Notes under the pieces: generated by a model | Databases searched by the model: none | The model's input: only the letters and a program-made list of their open reading frames with translations | Told to the model about the DNA's origin: nothing | NCBI GenBank assembly: GCA_902563055.1 | Contig: CACEWE010000007.1 | Location: 1 to 57,481 of the forward strand | DNA length: 57,481 nucleotides | Reading direction: 5' to 3' | Origin: an uncultured Gammaproteobacteria bacterium | Lineage (GTDB): Bacteria; Pseudomonadota; Gammaproteobacteria; Francisellales; CACEW01 | Made by a program: the position numbers and the translations under genes | In this document: piece by piece, positions 27,310 through 35,154 of the stretch | Layout: every line of letters begins with the position of its first letter | Numbering within the stretch: the first letter of the stretch is position 1

Positions 27310-27930
27310 CTATTTAAGCTGAAGAAAAGTATTCTTCAAAAATCTCAGCCCATCGTCTCGACTCTTTTCAGGGTGAAACTGGACACCTATGGTATTATTC
27401 TTTTGAATTATTGCTGGTATAGCAACTCCATTACAGTGATATATTGCAGCTGTATCTTTAACATCTTCAGTAAAACAAGCAAAGGAGTGCACCAAATAGA
27501 AATAACCTAAATGTCCCTTTGTTTTTGTACTAAAAACATCGACCCAACCAATGTGAGGAATTTTATGAACAGTGGTACTTTTATATAAAGACTGTAATGG
27601 CTTAACTGTTCCTGGAATCAATCCCAAACCTTCATGCTCACCAAACTCTTCACTTTTAGCTAACATCATTTGCATACCTAAACAAATTCCCAGCAAGGGT
27701 TTATTCTCTTGGTGCCATTTTTTTAAAGGTTCGATAAAGCCAAATGCTTGTAATTTAGCCATACCATTAGCAAATGCACCTACTCCAGGCAAAACCAAAT
27801 GCGTGCATTGCTCCATTTCAGATGGCTTAGTAATTTGCTTCAGCTGAACACCAATTTGTTCAAAAGCCCTCGTGATACTCAACAAATTTCCGAGGCCATA
27901 ATTTAATATCCCAACAATTGATTGACTCAT
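27310..27930 (-). CDS. HisH-like glutamine amidotransferase, set 2
   Basis: A 206-residue class I glutamine amidotransferase with nucleophile motif LGICLGMQMML and the pair QFHPEKSRDDG. It is clearly diverged from the first HisH-like protein (20013-20624). The two sets are therefore not a recent duplication. Its start overlaps the stop of the HisF-like gene by four bases, so the two subunits are made together. Confidence 0.87.
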   Translation of the reverse strand: MSQSIVGILNYGLGNLLSITRAFEQIGVQLKQITKPSEMEQCTHLVLPGVGAFANGMAKLQAFGFIEPLKKWHQENKPLLGICLGMQMMLAKSEEFGEHEGLGLIPGTVKPLQSLYKSTTVHKIPHIGWVDVFSTKTKGHLGYFYLVHSFACFTEDVKDTAAIYHCNGVAIPAIIQKNNTIGVQFHPEKSRDDGLRFLKNTFLQLK

Positions 27931-28676
27931 GTATTATCCCCGACTACATTCTCCATATGCTCTTTTATTTGTTGAATATTATAGCGATCGTAATGTAAAG
28001 CATCCGCAAACGCAATAGCATCTGCTTTACCTTCATTAACAACTTGCGCCAAATGCGATAATTCACCAAAACCACCGCTGGCAATAACGGGAACACTCAC
28101 TTCTGTTGCAATTAATTTTGTTAGCTCAGAATCAAAACCTTTTTTAGTCCCTTCTTGATCGACAGATGTTAGTAATATTTCACCTGCGCCTCTATCAACT
28201 GCTTCTTTTGCCCACTCTAACACCCCTTTACCTGTTCGCTCTCTACCATTATCTGTGTAACATTCCCATCCATCAGGAGTCTTTTTTGCTTCAATAGAAA
28301 GAACCATACATTGTGAACCAAAATCATTAGCAACTTCGTTAATAAGCTCTGGATTGTTTAAAGCACCAGTATTAATGGCAACTTTATCCGCACCTGAGTT
28401 CAATGCTGCTTGGACATCCAGAATAGAACGCACACCACCACCCACGGTAATTGGAACAAAAACGTTTTCACAGGCTTTCTCTACGATATGAAGTAAATTA
28501 TTACGACCATAAAGGCTGGCCACAATATCCATCATAATTAAACCATCGGCACCCTGATTGTAATATTTCAAAGCATATTCATTAGGATTGCCAATTTTAC
28601 GCAATCCTTCTAGATGGATGCCTTTAATTAGGTTGGAGCCTTTAATATCTAAGCGCGCAATTATTCTAGGTTTCAT
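27927..28676 (-). CDS. HisF-like cyclase subunit, set 2
   Basis: A 249-residue HisF-type barrel. Here the first catalytic position is kept (IARLDIKG) but the second reads LSIEAKK, with Glu where histidine-pathway HisF has Asp. This is the opposite pattern to the set 1 protein. The rest (RGAGEILLTSVDQEGTKKG, PVIASGGFG) is close to the family. It should form the ammonia tunnel for the amidotransferase encoded six bases upstream. Confidence 0.86.
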   Translation of the reverse strand: MKPRIIARLDIKGSNLIKGIHLEGLRKIGNPNEYALKYYNQGADGLIMMDIVASLYGRNNLLHIVEKACENVFVPITVGGGVRSILDVQAALNSGADKVAINTGALNNPELINEVANDFGSQCMVLSIEAKKTPDGWECYTDNGRERTGKGVLEWAKEAVDRGAGEILLTSVDQEGTKKGFDSELTKLIATEVSVPVIASGGFGELSHLAQVVNEGKADAIAFADALHYDRYNIQQIKEHMENVVGDNT

Positions 28677-28682
28677 TTTAAC

Positions 28683-29999
28683 TTAACCTTTAGTATTATT
28701 CGTAATTGGATGTCTTAATTTCCATCCATTATCATACATCCAAAGGTGCGGCGAACGGAATGTATCACATAAGGTATCAAAATACTGCCTATCCATTATA
28801 GGCTGCTCAAAACAACTAGCTGCTTTTGGCTGCAGATTTTTATCTACTGATAAATATCGCAATAATTCGTCCATAAACCTTTCAGGAAACTCATGATCAA
28901 AACGTTGAACCAATGCAACTCCCTCATCGCGCTCAATATCTAAAGAACGTATTTCTTGTGCCGCATCGTAAGTAGCACGACCTAATCCAAATTTAATTCC
29001 TGTTGTATAATAATGAAGGTCATCAATTTTATCATCAATGCTATTGTACTTACTGTACGTACCGGGAGTTCGCTCAGGAGAAGCTACGAAGCCACAATTC
29101 TCAACAGCGTAATAATAACAACTTTGTGGATGCCACTTTAAATAATAGCCCAAATAATGTACTTCAATTTTTTTGTCATGCACATCATCACTGGTAATAG
29201 GAAAATAAGGGTCGAGATCATTATACGTTAAACCAAAATCTTGCACCAATTCACCGACACTGGTTCCGCCTAAGTAAATATCATTCTTATCACTCATAGA
29301 AAAATATTTTGGATCGCGTAATGCAGACGATGTATCAGCAATTGGATTGCCATATTCAGCTTCATTTTCACCATAAAACACCAGAGGAATATTAAATAAT
29401 TTCGCCATTTTAGGCGCTAAAGCTTTTTGACCAATCATGAAGGCTTGAAATGGATGCAATAGATTTTCAACTGATAATCTGGTTAAAAGACGATGTACTA
29501 ATCCGTTAGGTGTCATCAAATAATTATCAAAGCCAGATTGTATCCATGCTTGATGATTTGCCCAACCCCAAGTGGTATACAAATGTGGCGCCCAAGTGAC
29601 TGTCAATGGATTCATGTTATATTTGTATTTCAATATATGTGCCGCGTATACGCTATCCTTTCCACCAGAGCCAGGTACCAAACAATCATAACTGCCATCA
29701 TTTTTGCGATATTTATCACATAACTCTCCAAGCTGCTTTTCACGATCTTCCCATGATATCGTATTATGCTTTTGATCAGCCAAAAGGCAAGCATCACAAA
29801 CACCGTTTTCATCAAAATTAATCGATTTTTTGAGTGACCCTTTTGTATGCTTATATTCAACTGCTGAATTTGGCCGTTGATTAGAAATAACGCATTTTTT
29901 GCAGTATCTGACATCAGAGGGCAGGCCATACTTAACTTCAAGATCTTGTCTTGAAGCCTTAAATTTATTTAAATCAACTTTTGATGGATATTTTATCAC
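28683..29999 (-). CDS. N-acetyl sugar amidotransferase (PseA/LegA-like), set 2
   Basis: A 438-residue PP-loop enzyme. The zinc-knuckle Cys pairs are far apart (YCKKCVISNQRP ... GVCDACLLAD) and the ATP loop reads VPGSGGKDSVYAA. This longer form matches the amidotransferases linked to acetamidino nonulosonic acids. Its position directly downstream of the legionaminic-acid genes supports a role in making a 5-acetamidino legionaminic derivative. Translation starts at a GTG (29999) with AAGGAG six bases upstream. Confidence 0.85.
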   Translation of the reverse strand: MIKYPSKVDLNKFKASRQDLEVKYGLPSDVRYCKKCVISNQRPNSAVEYKHTKGSLKKSINFDENGVCDACLLADQKHNTISWEDREKQLGELCDKYRKNDGSYDCLVPGSGGKDSVYAAHILKYKYNMNPLTVTWAPHLYTTWGWANHQAWIQSGFDNYLMTPNGLVHRLLTRLSVENLLHPFQAFMIGQKALAPKMAKLFNIPLVFYGENEAEYGNPIADTSSALRDPKYFSMSDKNDIYLGGTSVGELVQDFGLTYNDLDPYFPITSDDVHDKKIEVHYLGYYLKWHPQSCYYYAVENCGFVASPERTPGTYSKYNSIDDKIDDLHYYTTGIKFGLGRATYDAAQEIRSLDIERDEGVALVQRFDHEFPERFMDELLRYLSVDKNLQPKAASCFEQPIMDRQYFDTLCDTFRSPHLWMYDNGWKLRHPITNNTKG

Positions 30000-30106
30000 T
30001 TTTTTCTCCTTTCAGTATGAAATTGAAAATAATAAGTATGTGATTTAAAGCATACTGTATTTGTTAATTATGCCTAATGACCACTTAATCTCGCATGCAT
30101 AAATAT

Positions 30107-30135
30107 AGTGTAATTTCGAATGAACAAAATCTCAA
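30107..30135 (-). promoter_or_regulatory. Candidate internal promoter upstream of the set 2 amidotransferase
   Basis: TTGAGA (30130-30135) and TACACT (30107-30112) on the minus strand with a 17-nt spacer lie in the 290-nt gap between neuA and the amidotransferase gene, about 108 nt before its GTG. The -10 is only 4/6. No other coding or structural feature is recognised in this gap. Confidence 0.3.
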
Positions 30136-30289
30136 TACTAATGAAAAATTAAATATACTATTCGATAGTGAACATAAGATAAGATTAACATTGACTACAA
30201 CCAAAAGAGAATACAAGATTCACTTGTCAGGTTGCGAAGTTTTACTACTTTAAACAATCATTATATTACTTTTCCTATAATCTAGCCGC

Positions 30290-30982
30290 TTAAACCTTGT
30301 TTTTTTGCTCAAAAACATTTTCAGCAAAACGAAAATCGCTAAGCACGTCAATATCGACAGAATCATCTTCATGCATTATATATGCCTTAGTATTCTCATC
30401 AATAAATTTCTTTTGCTTGATAAATTTATTTATGTTCAATACATAAACTGCGCCATTAAGCACATAACACTTTGGCAGCTGTTGTCGGCAAGGAATATTT
30501 TTTTCCTCTAGCAGTGGACGCAACATATGAGAACCAGAGATTGAATACATCCAGTACGGGCTTTTTTTCACTTCGCAGACACTCACACAACTTCCAGCGT
30601 TTTCATCCAGACAAAGCTTTATAGCAGCATCAATATGAACCGTTGTTCTTAGTGGAGATGTTGGCTGCAACACAATGACATAATCAAAACTTGAAACGCG
30701 ATTGATTGCATCTAAAACAACATCTACCATAGATGCATCATCACTAGCTAACCTAGGCGGACGAAGAAAGCAGGCAAACTCACCTAGCTCATTGACCGTA
30801 TCTCTGATATCAGGACAATCTGTAGAAACCATAGTATGGTCAATATATTTTGAGGCCAGAGCCTGCTCTATTGTCCAATGTATCAATGGCCTACCACAAA
30901 ATGGTTTTATATTCTTGCCTGGCAACCCTTTGCTGCCACTTCTCGCCGGAATAATGGCAAGAACTTTAGAGTTATTAATCAT
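30290..30982 (-). CDS. neuA: CMP-nonulosonic acid (legionaminate/sialate) cytidylyltransferase
   Basis: A 230-residue cytosolic enzyme. The nucleotide-binding start IPARSGSKGLPGKNIKPFCG is the hallmark of CMP-sialate-type synthetases, followed by VLQPTSPLR and the metal-site region DDSVDIDVLSDF. It activates the nonulosonic acid with CTP. The neighbours (GDP-route genes) make legionaminic acid the likelier substrate, i.e. LegF. The stop-start with the PtmE-like gene overlaps by four bases. Confidence 0.9.
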   Translation of the reverse strand: MINNSKVLAIIPARSGSKGLPGKNIKPFCGRPLIHWTIEQALASKYIDHTMVSTDCPDIRDTVNELGEFACFLRPPRLASDDASMVDVVLDAINRVSSFDYVIVLQPTSPLRTTVHIDAAIKLCLDENAGSCVSVCEVKKSPYWMYSISGSHMLRPLLEEKNIPCRQQLPKCYVLNGAVYVLNINKFIKQKKFIDENTKAYIMHEDDSVDIDVLSDFRFAENVFEQKNKV

Positions 30983-32010
30983 ACGTTATTCGTCGCTTTC
31001 TCATATTCAGATGGCAAACCAACATCAAGCCAATCTTCATGTAACGGATAAACTCCTGTCTTACTTCCACCTGATTTGACTTGATCAACATAATCAGGCA
31101 TGTCTAAATATGTATTTTCTTTTATCTGACCCAGTATACTTTTATTAACCACATAAATACCCGCATTGACATAATAGGATATAACCGGCTTTTCTTCCAT
31201 TGAAACATATTCATCACCATCAAAACGTATTACACCATAAGGTATTTTATGTGAATATTCTTTCACGGAGACTGTCAACATGTTTTTTTGTTTTTTATGA
31301 TAATTAACTAATGCTCGATAACTAGTTTTAATGCACACATCCGCATTGATAACAATCAAATTAGTTTCAACTAAATCAATATCCAGTAACGACAAAGGTC
31401 CTGCTGTACCCAGGCGCTTGTCCTCTTCCACATATCTAATATCGACACCATAGTCAGCACCATCACTAAAATAATCTATGATCTGCTCTTTAAAATAATT
31501 TACCGCGAGATAGAATTTGTGGAACCCTTGTTCCTTGAAAGATAAAATTAATCGTTCCAGCATTGGCTTTCCACTAATAGGAAGCATCGGTTTTGGAGTA
31601 TCTTCTGTAAGATCCTTTAATCTAGACCCTAAGCCACCTGCTAGAATAAAAACACCGTAATCACTATACAGGTTTTCTTTTAGACTGATTAATGAAACCA
31701 AATCAATAAACTCGTCATTATCATTTACAAGTGGAACATAAAAAATCAATTCTTGCTCCATTTTCTCAATAATTTTAGCCTCACTTTCTTTCTCATGCAT
31801 AAGAATGGGCGCTTTATTCATAACATCAAAAACAATTGAATCCAAACCTATCCCGCTTAAAAAGCCGCGTCGTATATCACCATCTGTAACTGTGCCCTCA
31901 ACTTTCCCTTTATCATTTAATACGACAAGCACTTTCGTTTCAACTGCATCTAAAGTTGAAATCGCCTCTTTAATAGTAATGTTTTCTGAAATACAATTCT
32001 TATCGTTCAT
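30979..32010 (-). CDS. ptmE: CBS-domain sugar-1-phosphate guanylyltransferase (PtmE-like)
   Basis: A 343-residue protein: residues about 1-115 form a CBS pair (VEGTVTDGDIRRGFL), residues about 118-343 a nucleotidyltransferase (FILAGGLGSRLKDLTEDTPK, then PMLPISGKPMLE). Campylobacter PtmE has this arrangement and makes GDP-glucosamine from glucosamine-1-phosphate for legionaminic acid. The presence here argues for the GDP-linked route rather than a UDP route. The CBS pair may sense an adenosine nucleotide. It overlaps neuA by four bases. Confidence 0.85.
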   Translation of the reverse strand: MNDKNCISENITIKEAISTLDAVETKVLVVLNDKGKVEGTVTDGDIRRGFLSGIGLDSIVFDVMNKAPILMHEKESEAKIIEKMEQELIFYVPLVNDNDEFIDLVSLISLKENLYSDYGVFILAGGLGSRLKDLTEDTPKPMLPISGKPMLERLILSFKEQGFHKFYLAVNYFKEQIIDYFSDGADYGVDIRYVEEDKRLGTAGPLSLLDIDLVETNLIVINADVCIKTSYRALVNYHKKQKNMLTVSVKEYSHKIPYGVIRFDGDEYVSMEEKPVISYYVNAGIYVVNKSILGQIKENTYLDMPDYVDQVKSGGSKTGVYPLHEDWLDVGLPSEYEKATNNV

Positions 32011-32042
32011 AAAATTTGCTCATCTGGGATAGTTAATTTATC

Positions 32043-32642
32043 TTACTTCACAAGCTCATTGGCTTTTATAAAAGTGTTATCATTAACAATAGTACCTGGC
32101 ATTAACGATGAGGCAGCACCAACAAATACACCATCACCAATATTAGCTCCACCACAAACCACAACACCTGGCGCTATATGTGAATGCACACCTATTATTG
32201 TATCGTGATTAATACTTGCACCAGTATTCACAATCGAGTTATCACCAATTTCAACAGCCGGCTCTATAATTGCCCCTGCCATAATTTGAATGCCCTCTCC
32301 AAACTTTACATCCTCGGCAATAATTGCACTTGGATGTATAACATTTGCAAAAGAAAAGCCATATTGTTTGCCTGATTTAAACAACGTGTCACGAATATTA
32401 TTATTTGGCAAATGACCTAGTGCATTCACTAGCTCTATATCATTTGGACTGAAGCTCTCTAAATCACTGTCATTACCTATAACAGGCACACCCAACACTG
32501 CTGCACCCAATGGATCTGGTGACAAAGCCCCTTTAATATCGCGCCCACGAAGTCTTAGCATGTTAATCAAGACTTTTGCATGACCACCAAGGCCTAACAA
32601 TAAAACAGGTTTTGCATTAGTCTTCAATGAGCTCACCTTCAT
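32043..32642 (-). CDS. PglD/NeuD-family acetyltransferase (LegH candidate)
   Basis: A 199-residue left-handed beta-helix acyltransferase: N-terminal nucleotide-binding-like part LLLGLGGHAKVLINML, then hexapeptide repeats from about residue 100 with the catalytic His in SINHDTIIGVHSHIAPG. Two roles are known for this family: N-acetylation of a nucleotide 4-amino sugar (PglD, LegH) or O-acetylation of sialic acid (NeuD). A complete legionaminic route needs the first, and no other candidate lies nearby. The ATG overlaps the end of neuB by 26 nt. A TTG at 32627 with AAGGTG upstream is a possible alternative start. Confidence 0.82.
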   Translation of the reverse strand: MKVSSLKTNAKPVLLLGLGGHAKVLINMLRLRGRDIKGALSPDPLGAAVLGVPVIGNDSDLESFSPNDIELVNALGHLPNNNIRDTLFKSGKQYGFSFANVIHPSAIIAEDVKFGEGIQIMAGAIIEPAVEIGDNSIVNTGASINHDTIIGVHSHIAPGVVVCGGANIGDGVFVGAASSLMPGTIVNDNTFIKANELVK

Positions 32643-33702
32643 TCTGAGAGTAGCTTGCTTGTCTTTCTTCTATTTCCCAGTATTGCATTGGTGAAATTCC
32701 AGTACCGGGCCTTTTAACCGCAAGTTTTGATTTATAGTTTTCACCCTTCTTAATATCACACGCAGCAACTAAGGACTTTCTAGCGACATCTCTAGTTTTT
32801 AATTCAGAAACAGTGGGTTTTTTAACTCCGTCACCCATTGCAATTTCTACTTGACGAATGCTGGCGATCATTTGCTTTAGTTCAGTAGGGTCTAATGATG
32901 CCTTGTGATCAGGGCCATCCATAGTCTTATCTAATGTAAAATGTTTTTCTATAACCGCTGCTCCCATGGCAATAACAGCAACTGGTATTGCAATACCATT
33001 AGTATGATCTGAATAACCTGAAGGCAGGCTAAATGCTGTTTGAAACGTCTTCATGCAGCGCAAGTTAACTTCATTAAACGGTGCCGGATATTGAGACGTA
33101 CAATGCAAAACAGTAACATACTCTCTTAATGCAGCCTGCCCCTCATCAGAATAATAAGCTGCTTCAAATGCATTAAGTGAAGGGTTTTCTTTCCCCAGCA
33201 ACCCAAAAGCAATGACCCCAAGCGCTGCTTCAATCTCAGATAGTGTCGCCATTCCTGTCGAAAGAATAACAGGAAGCTTGTATTTAGCATGCTCTAAAAT
33301 TAATGGCCCATTAGTAATATCACCTGATGGTATTTTAAAGCGCTTAACACCTAAGTCTTTTACAATAAAATGCAAGCTCTCATGATCAAAAGCAGTTGTC
33401 ATAAACTCAATATTTTTAGAATCACAGTACTCTTTCAGTTCAAGAAAATCATTAAAACTTAACTCAAGGCGCTTAAGCATGTCATATTGACTTTCTCTTA
33501 CACCAGTGTTGACTGTTTGATACTCAGCCTGCACTGCAGATTTTGTTACCAAATTTTCTGCTTTAAAAGTCTGAAATTTAACCGCATCAGCGCCAGAATT
33601 TGCCGCAACATCAACTAACTGCTTTGCTAAATCAAGCGAACCATTATGATTAACGCCTGCTTCGGCAATGATAAATGTTTTTCCATCGAAGGTATTATAC
33701 AT
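32617..33702 (-). CDS. neuB: N-acetylneuraminate/legionaminate synthase
   Basis: About 361 residues. The TIM barrel contains FIIAEAGVNHNGSLD, DAVKFQTFKAENL and SGYSDHTNGI, and the C-terminal antifreeze-like SAF domain follows from about residue 300 (ARKSLVAACDIKKGE, VKRPGTGISP). It condenses phosphoenolpyruvate with a 2,4-diacetamido (or ManNAc) sugar. With LegB and LegC present the expected product is legionaminic acid (LegI). The start at 33702 overlaps the neuC end by eight bases. Confidence 0.92.
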   Translation of the reverse strand: MYNTFDGKTFIIAEAGVNHNGSLDLAKQLVDVAANSGADAVKFQTFKAENLVTKSAVQAEYQTVNTGVRESQYDMLKRLELSFNDFLELKEYCDSKNIEFMTTAFDHESLHFIVKDLGVKRFKIPSGDITNGPLILEHAKYKLPVILSTGMATLSEIEAALGVIAFGLLGKENPSLNAFEAAYYSDEGQAALREYVTVLHCTSQYPAPFNEVNLRCMKTFQTAFSLPSGYSDHTNGIAIPVAVIAMGAAVIEKHFTLDKTMDGPDHKASLDPTELKQMIASIRQVEIAMGDGVKKPTVSELKTRDVARKSLVAACDIKKGENYKSKLAVKRPGTGISPMQYWEIEERQASYSQNEGELIED

Positions 33703-34876
33703 TTTCAATATCCATATCTATGAAATTTTTCACTAAAATTGAATCTGATGAATATGATTTGAGTACTTCTTTTATCTGAAAAGAAACATTTCCTTTTTTA
33801 TAAGGTGACTCAACTTTATCTAATTTTTTCCTAAAATCTGGAGATATAGCTAAATTTATAGCTGAAGAGATAGCACCTGAATCATTCCTGCAGTCTATAA
33901 CCGTATTTGCTTTTAGCCTGGATTTTTGCCTATCACCAATGTTAACCGTAGGCACGCCTAAATACGGAACTTCGATTAAGCCGCTCGATGAATTTCCAAT
34001 AACCGCATTAGCAAATCTTACTAGAGAAATATATCGCTTAAATCCAAGGCTCGTAAATACGTGTATGTTTTTTCTAGAGCTATTAGCTTTATATTCATTT
34101 AAAATATTAAAAACTTCACGCCCTTCATGATCAGCATTCGAGCAGGTAAAAATTAATGTATAATCTACAAACTCATTCAAAGCTTCAAGCAATGAATGGT
34201 AATGCTCTGCAATGGATCCGGCTTGCAAAGTCACCGGATGATAGGTAATCATGAAAAATGGTTTGGATAGATCAACTTCTAATTCTTGCTCTAAAGCTGA
34301 TTTACTTAATAGCTCCAAGCGCTCTAAGTGATCAAGCCCAGGCCCGCCGAAACAAAATATTCGTTTTTTTTCTTCGCCAAGCTGACAAATACGTTTCGCA
34401 TACTCATCTGCAGCGGGAAAATGTAAATGCGCCATTTTAGTCAGACAGTGTCTAATTGGATCATCTAACATCGCAGGCGTAGTTTCACCACCATGAATAT
34501 GCGCCATTGGAATTCTCATCGTTAGCGCGGCAACACCTGCAGCTAATATTTCATGACGGTCTCCCAATAAAACAACTATATCGGGTTGACATGTGGCATA
34601 AGCATCCGCAAATCCGATCACACCCAAACCCACAGATTTCGTAATGGCAATAGATGAGTCAGAAGATATTAATGAATCTACTTTACGAGTAATTTCAAAT
34701 CCATCGTTTTCAATTTCTTTATAAGTACTACCAAACTCTGATGACAAATGCATGCCGGTTACGATTACCTGTAACTCCAAAGCGGGATCATTATTTATTT
34801 CATAAAGCAGCCAATACAAAAGACCATAATCTGCACGGCTTCCAGTAATCACAGAAACTTTTCTTTTACTGATCAT
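33695..34876 (-). CDS. neuC: Hydrolysing NDP-sugar 2-epimerase (NeuC/LegG)
   Basis: About 393 residues of the UDP-GlcNAc 2-epimerase GT-B fold: VITGSRADYGLLYWLL, VVLLGDRHEILA and HIHGGETTPAMLDD, then ITYHPVTLQ and IGNSSSGLIEVP. The enzyme removes the nucleotide while inverting C2 and gives the free sugar used by NeuB. ATG 34876 with GAGGAAGG upstream is preferred to GTG 34882. About 270 nt upstream lie without a gene except an aminotransferase tail remnant. Confidence 0.92.
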   Translation of the reverse strand: MISKRKVSVITGSRADYGLLYWLLYEINNDPALELQVIVTGMHLSSEFGSTYKEIENDGFEITRKVDSLISSDSSIAITKSVGLGVIGFADAYATCQPDIVVLLGDRHEILAAGVAALTMRIPMAHIHGGETTPAMLDDPIRHCLTKMAHLHFPAADEYAKRICQLGEEKKRIFCFGGPGLDHLERLELLSKSALEQELEVDLSKPFFMITYHPVTLQAGSIAEHYHSLLEALNEFVDYTLIFTCSNADHEGREVFNILNEYKANSSRKNIHVFTSLGFKRYISLVRFANAVIGNSSSGLIEVPYLGVPTVNIGDRQKSRLKANTVIDCRNDSGAISSAINLAISPDFRKKLDKVESPYKKGNVSFQIKEVLKSYSSDSILVKNFIDMDIENV

Positions 34877-35037
34877 TCGCACTGCCTTCCTCGTGAAACA
34901 TTAATTTATTTATGAATGATTGACTTAAATCAACCTTTTTTTACCAAAAAATTATACATTGACAATTTGTCCATGGTTCCTGCAGTTTTTTTAAGCCCCA
35001 GTAGTATCATCTAATTTCCCCTAACAGCGTTAACACT

Positions 35038-35130
35038 TTATATGTTCTTGCAAAAGTAGCTAGCAATCTCATCAATAATTCCCTGAACTTGTTCTAGCAA
35101 CAAATCACAATGCAAAGGTAACCCTATAAC
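35038..35130 (-). pseudogene. C-terminal tail remnant of a DegT-type aminotransferase
   Basis: Thirty codons follow a stop and read VIGLPLHCDLLLEQ, then VQGIIDEIASYFCKNI, then TAA. The pattern LPLH..L...QV..II..I..F is the usual C-terminus of DegT/DnrJ aminotransferases. It lies between the acyltransferase gene and neuC, with no start or body. The intact legC upstream ends early at the equivalent point (VINLPSGYGLA), so this looks like a tail left by recombination. Confidence 0.6.
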
Positions 35131-35154
35131 TTAGCTCTATAGATTTTCTTGCAG

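Noticed and set aside
34883..34990. Short ORF MILLGLKKTAGTMDKLSMYN after the aminotransferase tail
   Set aside because: 26 codons without recognisable similarity. It may be part of the same decayed region but cannot be supported on its own.
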